DNA from: Puccinellia tenuiflora
Lineage: Eukaryota > Streptophyta > Magnoliopsida > Poales > Poaceae
DNA: 64,000 bases
NCBI GenBank assembly: GCA_012064385.1
Contig: QRDG01001358.1
Span: 248,001 to 312,000 of the forward strand
Reading direction: 5' to 3'
Shown here piece after piece: positions 31,805 to 44,742 of this stretch. Made by a program: the position numbers and the translations under genes. The first letter of the stretch is position 1; each line of letters begins with the position of its first letter. The notes under the pieces were generated by a model. That model ran no database searches. It had not been told where the DNA came from and saw only the letters and a program-made list of their open reading frames with translations.

Positions 31805-34374
31805 GCATCCCCAAGCTTAACTCCTACTCGTCCTCGAGTAGGTAAGTGATAACAAAATAATTTTTGATGAGACATGCAACCAACACAATCGTGATCATGA
31901 TAGTAATGTAAAGCATAGGATGTGAATGAAGTGATACAAAACAATTGTCTATAGTTGATAACAAGAAAGCAATAAATAACCAAGTTGAGTCATTCGAGCA
32001 AAACCTTTCATAAATAGTACGTTAAAAACATGAAAGCAGTGTGATCCACATATTTGATTAATCCACAAAGGTAATAGTTCCATGAAAAAAGTGTTTGAGA
32101 ATCAAAACAAAGAAGATGTAAGTTTTAGCAAAAAGCTTCAACTTCCAACGGTAAAGTCAATATAAAGATGCATGTTTAATCTGACGATGCAATATGATCA
32201 ATGATACCCTGGGTCAATGCTAGTGTTTGCTTTGGTGGCTATAGAAGGAAGAGAAAAACTGACTGAACATTAAAAGTAAAAGAAAGGCCCTTCGCAGAGG
32301 GAAGCAGGGATTAGTCATGTGCTAGAGCTTTTTATTTTTATGAAACAGTAGTAAAACAATTTTGAGGTATGCATGCTTTCGTCAACGACTTCACAACAGA
32401 GAAGCTATCTAGTCCCTCATAACAAGCAAGGTTTTTTAGACTTGTGAGAGCAGCTTGTTTTTAGAAGAGCGAGTACGCTCTTCTTTCTCCTTGGTTTCAC
32501 CACTGACCAATGTTTGAGCTGATTTCTCAGATTTGCATTGCGCGGAGGAGAATGGTGAGTTATATTTATATTTTTCTTAAGCTGCTCTCGGGTTGATTCA
32601 AGTGAAGACTTAATCTATCGACACCGGGTGAAAGGGGGGAAATGACCTTCCTCGTCACAAGTTATATCTAGCTCTCTACTGCTCCCTCATGAGCTTAAAA
32701 ACAGAAGCACAAAAAGAAGTATTTTGAATTTTTAAAGGTAGCACATGACAAATTTACTTGGAATGGTAAGAAATACCATGCATAGGTAGATATGGTGGAC
32801 TCAGCTGGCAAGATAGTTTGGCTTTGGGATTTGGATGCACGAGTGAACCATACACTCAGTACTAATTTTTGGGCTTAGCAAAAAAGGTATTTAAAGCAAA
32901 CATCTAAAATTAACCGGTAACAGAGTAGCTTAAGACATTTATCAATCATAAAGATAAAAGCTCCACATCGTCTCCAATATTGACCAAACAATTGTTTTGA
33001 TGGAAAGATTAGCTTAATGAATTAACAACTACGAAACACCACACCGTTTCAAGTTTTTAACAGTATTTCTTTACTAATCAATTTTACTCAAATAACCAGC
33101 AAGTTTAAGCATTCATCTTAATATCTCAAAACAAATGAGAAGTATCAATTATCCACACAATGAGCTACAATACTATGCAGGCTTTCATTTCATTCCAATA
33201 TCATATGCATAGCATTTTACTGATCTAACACATTAACCAAGCAACCAAAACAACTCTCTAACAAATATAAGTGAGAACAAGAGAGTTTAACATCAACCAC
33301 TAGCAGCTCTAAATAAGATAATAGCTAAAAGCGAGTGCTTACTAGCAAACAAACAGTAGCTAAGAATACTCAACAAGATATAAGGGAAGCACAGGAGTAT
33401 TCAAATGAAAAAGCGGAGCGTATCTCTCTCCCACACAAATAAAGCAAGGATCAAACAAGCATATGACCAGCAAACAAACAAACAAAATTGAAAGTAAAAA
33501 GAATCTCCAAGCATAGCACATAATATGTAAAGTGATAAAAACTTAGTTCAACGAAGACGACCTCATGATAGTCGATTAAGAAGAGGGGATGCCTTGGACA
33601 TCCCCAAGCTTAGACGCTTGATGGTTCTTGATATTCAGAGGGGGTGCCATGGGGGAATCCCCAAGCTTGAGCTTTGATCCATCTTCAATTTCTTCATGTG
33701 CTCTCCATTGGAACTTAAAAACTCACTTCACACAAAACTTCTCATAAACTGATTAGAGGGTTAGTGCTTATAAATTAAAATGCACATGTGTTCAACTCAA
33801 GACAAATTGCAAACAACTTTATTGGGCATTAGCTATTGTTTACTAAGCCTTAGTGTGGCACTCCTTTTCTAGAGTATCACATTTGACGATAGTAAAAGAG
33901 ACGAATACAAATAAAATCAGAATCTGTCAAAAATTGAACAGTCTTTAATGATCGACTTGTTCGAGGCACTTCTGTAGCTCAAATCAGAAAAGTCAAAACT
34001 AACGAAAGATAGATAAAAGTATCAGGCTCGCTTTCTAAAAAATTCAGAAAAAGATAAAATTCATAGGATTTTTAGATTTTCGAACAGTGAAGGACAAAAT
34101 TCTATTTCTGGACAGCAAAACAACACCTCGCACTTTCAATGCATTAGAGGCTAAACTTGACACAAAAAACCAAAACAAAAAGATACAATGAAGTTGCTAA
34201 AAAGGAAACAACTCCATGAGTCAAGAAAAGCAAAAAAACAAACTGAAAGTAAAAGATAGGTTGTCTCCCAACAAGCGCTTTTCTTTTAAGTCTTCTAGCT
34301 AGGCATGATAATTTTAATGATGCTCTCATAAGAATAAGAGTTGGAACGCAAAAGAGAGCATCATGAAGCAAATA

Positions 34375-35070
34375 TCAAACACATTTAAGTCTAACTCTCT
34401 TCCTATGCATAGGCATTACATAAGAAAATAAATCATTGGAGCATAAAGCATTAAGCATAGGAAGGCAAAGCAAGTGCAACATTAAAACCTTCAACATAAA
34501 GAGGGGAAACTCCATAAGATGAAAATTTATGTAACCACGCTTCCCTCTCTCATAATAACTTTCAGTAGAATCATAAGAAAACTCAATAACATAACCATCA
34601 CATAAAGCATTTTTCTCATGATTCACATGCATAAAAGTATTATTATTACTCAACACATAAGTAAAATCTTTCTCATTAGTAATAGTGGGAGTAAAACTAT
34701 CATAGCCATCATTGTAATCATCATAAATAGGAGGCATATAATAATCGTAATAAACTTTTTTCTCAATAGTAAGTGGACTGAAAATATCACATTCATCATT
34801 ATAATCATCATATATTGGAGGCAAAGTATCATCAAAGCAAATTTTCTCCTCAAAACTTGGGGGACTAAAAAGATCATATTCATCAAAACCAGCTTCCCCA
34901 AGCTTAGAATTTTCCATAGCATTAGCAATAATGGTATCCAAAGAATTCATGCTAATAACATTGCTACTATAATGATTATTATGCAAATAAAGTTCCATAG
35001 GTTTTTTTAATTTTCTCTTCAAAAGCATCATGACCAATTTCAAGATAGAGTTTATAAAGCTCTCTCATTT
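34375..35070 (-). pseudogene. Second copy of the unknown array ORF, frameshifted
   Basis: Nearly identical to the ORF at 29415-30158 over 34375-35000: the same PPIYDDYND modules and PMHRKRVRLKCV end. One extra T in the run at about 35001-35007 shifts the frame near the N-terminus, so the KMRELYKLY part and the body are no longer in phase. The visible frame from 35043 therefore has a foreign start. Substitutions are few (for example Asn for Tyr in the SNNNTFMH segment). Confidence 0.65.
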
Positions 35071-35259
35071 TTTTGTTGTTTTCCATTAAACCGAACTAGT
35101 GAAATAAAAACAAGAAACAAAAATATTTAATTACAAGATCTAAAGTAGATACCTTCAAGCGCTCACCTCCCCGGCAACGGCATCAGAAAAGAGCTTAGTT
35201 GCCGGAGGATGTGAGTGCCGTTCACCTTACCTCCCCGGCAACGGCGCCAGAAATTAACT

Positions 35260-36010
35260 TGATGTCTACTACATACTTTTATTCTTGTAGACTTGTTGGG
35301 CCTCCAAGCGCAGAGGTTTGTAGGACAGCGGCAAATTTCCCTTAAGTGAGTAGCCCAAGGTTTATCGAATCCACGGGAGGTAGAGGTCAAAGATATCCCT
35401 CTCAAGCAACCCTGCAATTAAGATACAAGAAGTCTCAGCCCTGGTGAGGGACTACTCCCTCCTCATCGCGGGAAGCAGCGGTGTCGATGGAGATGGCTCC
35501 GGTGGTCGATCCCCGTCCCGGCAGGGTGCCGGAACAGGACCTTCTGAACCCCCAAAACTTGTCGGCGATGACAGCGGAGCTCTGTATCGTATTTGGGAAA
35601 ATCCTTCGGGGGTTAGGGTTTTTAGGTCGAGGATGATTTTATAGGCGTCGGAGGCGGCCGAGGGGTGCCCCACAGGGCAGGTGCGGGTCCCACCCGCGAG
35701 TGGGCCCTAGGCCGCGGCAGGGGGCCGCCCCTGGCCTGTGTGGGTCCCCTGGAGTCGCCCTTCTGGCTCCCTTCCCCATTTCTCCAATAAAAAATCGTCA
35801 TAAATTTTCGTCCAATTCCGAGAATATTTCCAGAAGTAACTTTCTGCAACAAAATCAGCACAAATACAGGGAACTGGCACTGGGCACTTATCAATAGGTT
35901 AGTCCGACAAAATGTATAGAAATGATGTAATATGATAGTAAAAACATGTGACAACATCACAAAACTAGCATGGATCACTCAAAAATTATAGATACTTTTG
36001 ACACGTATCA
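35260..36010 (-). repeat. Array LTR 3, with 756-bp internal deletion
   Basis: 751 bp. The first 177 bp and the last 574 bp match LTR 2; the middle is missing. The break at 35434-35436 falls in a CTC shared by both edges (30472-30474 and 31228-31230 in LTR 2). The primer site at 35233-35251 shows that it is the 5' LTR of the array. Confidence 0.92.
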
Positions 36011-38135
36011 GGAACCCATGCCAGCTCTCAGCAAATTTAAATGAGCACGAATTCCATGCTCATTAGGTGAAAGGGGGGGGAATGACCTTGCTTGACACAG
36101 GATATAACAAACTTCCCTACTACTTACTCATGAGCTAAAAACAGAGGCACAAAAAGGAGCATTTTGAAAGTTCAAAGGTAGCACATGACAAATTTACTTG
36201 GAGTGACAAGAAATACCATGTATGGGTAGGTATGCTGGACACTGCTGGAAAGATATTTGGCTCAAGGATTTGGATGTACGAGCAGCATTCCCGCTCAGTA
36301 CAAAGTTTTGGGCTATCAAAGGATATCAAAGCAAACAAGCACCAGTAATCGAAACAAGAATGACTATAGAACATACATTAAGCATAAGCACAAAACTCTA
36401 TATTGTCTTCCTTATTAACCAAACATTCATTTGATGAAAATACTTGACTATCGAACTTACAAGTATGAACAACTATACAAATTCAAACTTTAACGGTAGT
36501 TCTTCACTAATGAGCCTTAACCAGCAAGTTTAAAACATTAATTCACTTAACATCTCAAAACAATTGGCAAGTATCAAGTTATTCAAACATGAAGATCTAC
36601 AAGACTATGCAAGTTTTTCATCATACCACTACCACATGCATGGCATTTTATCATTCCAACAAATCAAACAAGCAAACATAAACAACTCTCGAAACAAATA
36701 TAAGTGAAGAACAAGAGAGTGTAATAACTAACAACTCTTAAAAATATATAAGCGAAGCACAAGAGCTGATAAGAAAAACAAAGCTAAGAATACTCAACAA
36801 AATATAAACGAAGCACAGGAGTATTCTAATGAAAAAACGGAGCGTGTCTCTCTCCCACAGAAGATATCTAGGACCCAACAAAGTACATGACCAGCAAAAA
36901 AATTAAAACAAAATGAAAGTAAAATAAAATGACGCTCCAAGAATAGCACATAATATGTAAAGTGATAAAAACGTAGTTTCAATGGAGACGACCTGATGGT
37001 TGTCGATGAAGAAGAGGCGATGCCTTGGGCATCCCCAAGCTTAGATGCTTGAGTCTTCTTGAATGTCTAGGGGTGCCATGGGGTCATCCCCAAGCTTGTG
37101 CTTTTGTCCATCCTTCAATTTTTTTCATCATCCTCTCTCGTGAAACCTAAAAACTCCCTTTGCACAAAACTTCTCATAAACTAATTAGAGGGTTAGTTCC
37201 CACAAAATAAATCCACTTGGTTTCCACCGAAAAGATTGCACAAACTTGATTTAGCATTAGATACTGTTTAATAAGCCTCAGAGTGGCACTCCTTGCAAAC
37301 AGTACCACGAATGATGCTAATAAAAGAGGCAAATACAAATAAAGGCAGAATCTGTCAAAAACCGTACAGTCTGTAAAGATAGATTTTAGAGGCACTTATG
37401 TAGCTCAAATTAGAAAACTTAAAACTAATGAAAGATAGATAAAAGTATCAGGCTTGCTGTCAAAAAATTCAAGAAAATATGACGTTCTGGGATGTTTCGA
37501 GATTTTTTGTAACAGGAGCTGAGAATCTTTCCTGGACAGCAAAATTAACACCTCGCGCTTTCAATGCATTAGAGGCTAATTCTTGGCACAAAATGAAGGG
37601 GTCGTTGCATAGAAAACAAAAAAAATCCTACGGAACAAGCGGAATAAACCCCAAGATCTAGATCTATTTGATGAAGATAGCGAAGGTGAGATCCAATCTC
37701 TTACCCTTAAAGAACGATCAAACGCGTTTTGACGGTGCAGGGGTTGGTCTGTCGATCCCCGCAACTAGACTCGTCTAGTCGCGAGTAGATGTATTATCCT
37801 CGAGATCCAATCTGTCAAAGCACCGCACGAACAACACCTCCGCGGTATCCACACGTTCAGCTCGATGTAGACGTCCACTCCTTGATCCCGCAAGCGAGGT
37901 AGACCTGGCCTTGATGATCTCAGCAGCACGACGGTTGTGTTGGTGATGATGACGATCTCCACGAGCAGGGCTTCGCCAAGCCAAGCAAGAGGAGAGGGAG
38001 AGGAGGAGGCGCAGTAGCCCCTAGGGCATAGGGGTGGTGCGGCTAGGGTGGAGGTAGAGATGGCGGCAGCCCTCCGGGGAGAGGGGTGGCGCCCTAGGGT
38101 TTAGGTGGAGGAGGTGGTGCGGCTTGGGGCTTGGG

Positions 38136-40024
38136 TGAAGGGGTTGCAGCATAGAAAACAAAAAAATTTCCTACGCAACAAGCGGAATAAACCCCAAGGA
38201 TCTAGATCTACTAGATGGAGGTAGCTAAGATGAGATCCAATCTCTTACCCTTGAATATCAGCAAACGCGTTTTGTTGGTGCAGGGGTTGGCTAGTCGATC
38301 CCCGCAACTAGACTCATCTAGTCGCGAGGAGATGTATTTCCTCGAAGTCCAATCCGACGAAGTGCCACAAGGGGTAGCACCTCCGCAGTATCCACACGTA
38401 CGGCTCGATGTAGATCTCCGCCTTCTTGATCCCGCAAGCAAGGTGGAGATGGCTAGATGGATCTCAGCACCACGACGGTTGTGGTGGCGTTGATGGTGTA
38501 GTCTCCACGAGCAGGGCTTCGCCAAGCCAAGCAAGAGGAGAGGGAGAGGAGGACATGGTGCAGCAGCCCTACAGCTAGGGGTGGTGCAGCAACCTTGGTG
38601 GAGGAGATGTCGGCAGCCCTACGGGAGAGGTGGCGCCAAGGAGAGGTGGAGTACGGCAGCCCTCCGGGGAGAGAGGTGGCGCACGGCGGCTAGGGTTTAG
38701 GGTGGGGTGCGGCTAGGGAAGCCTTGGCTTCAGTGTGCCGCACCCCCACCCCTCCTTTTATAGGTGGAGGCAAGAGGAGGGGCGTGCTGGCCCTAGGGCT
38801 TGGGAGGCTTGGCCCCCAAGTTAGGGTTTGGGGCGCCCCCCACTTGGGCCCCTTTGCCCCTTAGCCGCATGTGCCTAGGAGGCTGGTGCGGCCAGCCCAT
38901 GAGGCTGCTGCACCACCCCTATGGTCCATGTGGGCCCCATACTCCTATGGGCCCCACTTCTAGACTCCTCTAGAACCTTCTAGAATATTCCGGTACTCTG
39001 CCGGAAAATTCCCGGAACTTTTCCGATACCTCCGGAAACCACTTTCCATATATGAATCTTATTCTCCGGACTCTTCCGGAACTCCTCGTGACGTCCGGGA
39101 TCCTATCCGAGACTCCGAATCACCATTCGTTCATACCATAAAAAATCTCATCGCTAACCCTAGCTACATCGAAGCGTTAAGTGTGTGACCCTACGGGTTC
39201 GAGAACATGCAGACATGATCATATCAATAATCAATAGCGGGACCGGGATGCCCATATTGACTCCTACATATTCAATGAAGTTCCTTATCGATTGAACCAC
39301 GATGCCGGAGATTCTTAATCTCATATACGATTCCCTTTGTCTCACTGATATTTAATTTGCCCGAGATTTGATCGTCGATATCTCCATATCTAGTTCCATC
39401 TCGTTACCTGGCAAATTCTCTTTACTCGTCCATAATATAGGATCTCCGTGATTAACACTTAACCACATGGTTGCAACCTTTCTGATGCTATATTACCGAG
39501 AGGGCCCAGAGATATCTTCTCCGTCACATGGAGGGACAAATCCCACTCTTGATTCATGTCACCCAACAAATACCATCGGAGATACCTGAAAGCCACCTTT
39601 ATAATCACCCAGTTACGAAGTGACGTTTGATGTCCACAAAGCATTCCTCCGGTAAACGGGAGTGACATAATCTCATGGTCTAAGGAAACTATACTTGGCA
39701 TACTAAAAGTGTTGGAAATGAAACTTGTGTGACACGATCAATTGCAACTCTTTATTATCGGGTCTTGTCCATCACATCATTACTCCTAATGATATGACTC
39801 CGTTATCAAGTGACTATAACAAGTCCATGGTTAGGAAACTCTAACCATCTCTTGACTAACGAACTAGTCCAGTAGAGGCTTACTAGGGACACCTAGTGTT
39901 TATATTCCACACATGTATTATGTTTCCAATTAATACAATTATAGCATGGATAATAAACTATTATCATAAACATGAATATGTTAATAAACCATTTTATTAT
40001 TGCCTCTAGGGCATATTCCCAACA
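38136..40024 (-). repeat. 3' LTR of the young Copia element
   Basis: Minus strand begins TGTTGGGAATATGCCCTAGA at 40024. Compared with its partner it shows a handful of substitutions (for example near 38256-38275) and one short length change near 39070. Confidence 0.92.
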
Positions 40025-43016
40025 GTCTCCCACTTGCACTAGAGTCAATAATCTAGTTTACATTTTCTCGATCCAACACTCATGGTGTCTAACACTCATG
40101 GAGTCTCAGTGTTGATCATGTTTGCTCGTGGAAGAGGTTCTGTCCGTGTTCTGTACTATACAGTTCTTTATGTTCTTTGCAAAACGTCAATGTCACCTAA
40201 TTTGACATTACTTTATCATCTCATGATAAACCTATTATCATCACATGATAATTCTCATCATCACATGATGAATATAATATATTTTGTTGGAGAGTGAGAT
40301 TTTCGTTTCCCTTTTATGCCTACATGATGTATGATCAGTCAAAAGGAACTTTCTCATAGCATGTGCACCCGGAACTCACTCAGTCTTGAAATAAAATTTC
40401 TCAAACCATAATATTATATCTTTTAATCCTTGAATTAATCATATACTCCTATATGTTGTAGACTCACAAATCGACAGTGCAATCATGTCACTTCGATATT
40501 TTAGATCATGCTTTCGCTGCGCTTCTGCCTTTATGAGATTTCCAATCTAGTTTGGTTTTATGACTTCAACCAAGTCTACCAATCTCTAGATTCTATTATC
40601 TCAACTCCATGAAAAATGACTCCTCACTTAACATGTTCTTCTAACCAAGAACTTGGGTCACATATCGCCAAATACAAACACATGGTTCTTATATGTTTAG
40701 ACCTATGAACAATTCATAGTGAATTCTAACATATCCTCCAACCATCAATTTTGTACTGAGTTATCATCTCAATGTTTCACCTATTTCTGACAAGCAGATG
40801 AACCTTTCTTCTCTTGTTTTATTTTGAACTCCTTCAAAAACTTACTTAGGTAAAACATCCTGACATAATGTTATCAAACATATATATCCTCCATAGATAC
40901 ATCCATCTCCATGGATATTTGACGTTCAAACTAACTTCATAAGTTATACTTTGGTTCCTGACTTATTTACAACATTTATGAAATCTCCATTTCACTCAAA
41001 CAAGATGTTGTAAACTCCCACTCAAATATACACCATACACATATTAAATTGTGAAACCACTTTGGCTCCCACTCAGAAATATGTTATCTCTATATTTGAC
41101 CATGATTGACTAGCTCCCACTCAAACATATGTCACCACATATTTTGATCATGGAAAATAGTTTCTGCTCTAACTTAATATATGTCGCCACATATCTTAAT
41201 TAGATCACACTCGTGTATTTTCTCGATATTTTGGACACCTCCAAAATTCTTAATTAACTATTAATATCGAGAACTCTTTATACGAAACGCTAGTACTCTA
41301 CTAGCTTTAAGTTTTATTTATTCTCTACAAAACACCTTTTGAGGAATAAATATGTGAAACATCACTTTCACAAAATCAAGCAACAATTACTTTGTGATTT
41401 AAACTTAACATCGAATGACTCTTAGTCACTTTCGTATTTTAAGGTTTCTATTTCTTCTTTGTAGTTTCGTAGGTATGTCTTGTTTCTGAAACATGACAAG
41501 TAAATCATGAATATTATTTTGTAACCTGACAAAATTTTATATTCTTGAATCCTACTTTTCTTTAGACAAGCTAAACCGAAATTCAATGATCACCATCATT
41601 AATTCCTTTATGTGTCAAGTTTTAACCAACATAGCACTTTACATATGTGCCACTTGATACATAAACAAGCAAGGTTTTAGCTTTTCCATTTATTCCATCA
41701 ATTCTTTTATCAATGAAACCTTTTCACGATAAATCCACTAAAACATTTAACACAATCAACAATTGATTTGTCCCTTTTAGTCTCTCATTGTGGAATCTCT
41801 ATTCATAGTCACATATGAATATACTACAAACTTTATTTGCAATAGTTTCTAATTATCCCATAATTATTGAAACCACTGTTTCACATAACTCATATGCGAA
41901 ATGCAAATCATTAAATAGACCCTTGTTTAAAACAGAGTGTTTATCAAATAAATCTAAATGCTATTATTAAACCCCCGAAATAAAACCCTTCTTTGAGACC
42001 ACACAATATCAAATAGTGTGTGATTACAATATCTTAGGACATATCAAACACCTTTGAAATATTCTAAACATTGTAATTTGTGATAACACTTCTCACAAGT
42101 CCACATACTAACATATAACTCAAATATTTTGTCTCTTTTGATCAAATCATAAAGACTCAATTTTCTTGTTAACTTAATATCCTAAACTCCAGAAATTTAT
42201 TTGATCTCATCAAATATCATAACTCGAATAAATACACCTATTTAATCATTTCATTTATGATGGAGTTCACAAAATAATGACATCTAACATTTGCTGAAAA
42301 TACAACCAACACTTGTGTTTATTTTCGACAACTCATGACACACTTCCAAAGAGTGGCATTTTAGTCATACTCCTTCAATAAGGCGCATTGATAAAACATC
42401 AAAATGTTTATTCAATCTTTAGCATGACTAAAACAATTGTCATTATTAAGTTTTGGATATCTTTAGTATGTCACATATTTTATAAATGTTTAACCAATTT
42501 ATCATCTAGATTATAATAAGAATAATACACTTATAATCGAAAACTTGTGATTTCCAAAAAGGATCACTCATGAAAATAGAACAACCATTGTCTTTAACAT
42601 GAATAACCGTCTCACATAAGCAAGACACACTAATTAAAATCACACTTAATTCGATTACAAAACTTATTCAAATCCTCTAATCCAAATGATAAATGTAGAG
42701 ACAGATCGTTGCCAGCATCAACTCCTTGATTGCCACTATTCTGCAACGTCTTCCCATATCCTTTATGCAAATCTCAAGCAGCAGGTTCTGTTTCATAAAA
42801 CAGAATGAGTATCAAATACTTATTGAAACCACCACAATTGCAATTTGGACTTAAACACTTATAACTTGTATATCACTATATACTTTCTGCATTGTCAACT
42901 TCTCTTGCTATGGGTTCCACTTTGACATGACGCAGCCGAGACACAAACTCATAGAAAGTGATCAAATCCCTTCCTATGACATAGTCTCCGACATAATTCT
43001 TGAAGCTGGGGAGAAG

Positions 43017-43301
43017 CTAGCGTATCACCCCATCTATCGCGAAACCGTCATTCATCTCGTGGTTCCAAACAAGCACTAGATGATGATGTATCTCATGCAT
43101 TATCCTCAGGTGTTGTTCCAAGCAAGTGTTCTCTTCCATCTTGAGTGAAAGAAAACCGTTCAGACATTCGAACCTTACAATTCTAACTTGTGCTGAAAAA
43201 CTATTTTTCAGCTCATCAACAATCTCCATTGCAATCAAGTTCTTGAATTGTCTACTTAGGTCAGAATTCATGAAGGTGCACATCATCCACTTGACTTTCA
43301 A
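43017..43301 (-). pseudogene. Copia gag-like remnant
   Basis: The 94-residue frame contains AMEIVDELKNSFSAQVRIVR, ECLNGFLSLKMEE and LEQHLRIMHEIHHHLV, matching the pattern of the Copia gag (UBN2-type) domain. There Met-Glu-rich helices are followed by KM-E-x-HV-x-M. The region is open for the domain core only; the zinc knuckle and protease are absent and no pol follows downstream (toward lower coordinates). It sits about 1.4 kb from the primer site. It may be a relic, or the only protein the element still encodes. Confidence 0.6.
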
Positions 43302-44728
43302 GTAGGTGGTTCAAAACCACTCCATGTACTCTTCATCGCTTGCAGAAATATTTAGGTTTATCTCCTATTGGTTCTTCTAGCACGTAGAGCTGAGCATGGG
43401 TGTTTAGGACTTCTCTCAGACACAGGTACCACTTAACAAAAACTGACCCACCGAGACGCAGTTTTTCAGCAACGAACAGACTACCGTAGTTGACCATGAT
43501 CTACAAGGATTTTTGCAAAGACATCTTAGGACTTTTGATTATGATAATTTCAGTTCATCTTAATGAACTCCCACTAAACTCAACATCTCTCTGGTTGTTT
43601 AGTGACACACGATCCAAATCCACTACACCACAACCGATCATCACGTGAGATGATGTAGCTTCAATGGTGAACATCGCCATGTTGATCATATCATCCATAT
43701 GACTCGTGTTTAGCCTTTCGTCTCTTGTGTTTCGAGGCCATGTCTGTACATGCTAGGCTCGTAAAGGAAACCGTAGTATTTCCGCGTGTGTAAATCTGGC
43801 TTACACCCGTTGTATGTGAACGTAGAATCTATCACACCCGATCATCACGTGGTGTCTCAAAACGACGAACTTTCGCAACGGTGCATACTAGGGAAGAACA
43901 CTTCTTGATATTAACGTGAGAGATCACCTTATCATGCTACCGTCGCGATCACATCTAAGCATAACAATAAGGTGCATAAAAGGATTAACATCACATGGAA
44001 TTCATAATTGTGATATGATATGGCCTTTCTTCTTGCGCTTTTGATCTCCATCTACAAAGCACCGGCATGATCTCCATCTCCGGCATGATCTCCATCATCA
44101 TGGCGCCATCACCATGGTTGTCCACCAACTATTGCAACTACAACTAATGCTACTCTTAGCAATAAAGTAAAGCAATTACATGATGATTCAATGACACGCA
44201 GGTCACATAAAATAAAAGACAACCATATGGCTCCTGCCGGTTGCCGTACTCATCGACATGCAAGTCGTGAAAGATTACAAACATGATCATTGCATACATT
44301 ATCACAAATCACATATTGGCCATACCACATCACATGACCCCCTGCAAAAACAAGTTAGACGTCCTCTACTTTGTTTATTGCAATTTTTACGTGGCTTGGG
44401 TCAACGAGATAGAACCGTTCTAATCTACGCAAAACCACAACGGTGATATAGTAGTTGCTTATTTACTCATCCTTTTGAAAGGCCTTCCATTGAAAATTGC
44501 ATCCTCACTAAAGCAAGAGAAACAGACACCCGCCAGCCACTTATGCAAAACAAGTTGCATGTCAGTCGTGGAACCGGTCTCTCGTGCGTGGACGAGTAAG
44601 GTTGGTCCGGGCCGCTTCATCTCACAATACCGCAAAGACGCAAAGTGCACGCAAGAAGGTAGCAACATAAAATATCAACGCCCACAACACTTGTGTTCTA
44701 ATCGCACCAACATCTACGAATAGATCTA

Positions 44729-44742
44729 GGCTCTGATACCAC
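44729..44742 (-). other. Primer-binding site of the Copia element
   Basis: Minus strand GTGGTATCAGAGCC directly next to the 5' LTR; this is the initiator tRNA-Met type typical of Copia elements. Confidence 0.85.

Larger units (their letters stand above)
25329..36010 (-). mobile_element. Three-LTR tandem retrotransposon array
   Basis: The order is LTR, internal, LTR, internal, LTR, flanked by one perfect target duplication GGAAC (25324-25328 and 36011-36015). Internal regions 26837-30297 and 31805-35259 are about 3.46 kb each and close to identical. No target duplication flanks the middle LTR, so this is one insertion enlarged by unequal LTR recombination, not two insertions. Orientation is minus. 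It landed in a homologous region of the outer element: 24537-25328 matches 26837-27625, and 36050 onward matches about 27650 onward. Confidence 0.92.

Noticed and set aside
38215..38534. Paired frames of about 92-107 residues repeated at 44818-45141
   Set aside because: They lie in the two LTRs of the same Copia element and are duplicated only for that reason; no protein features.
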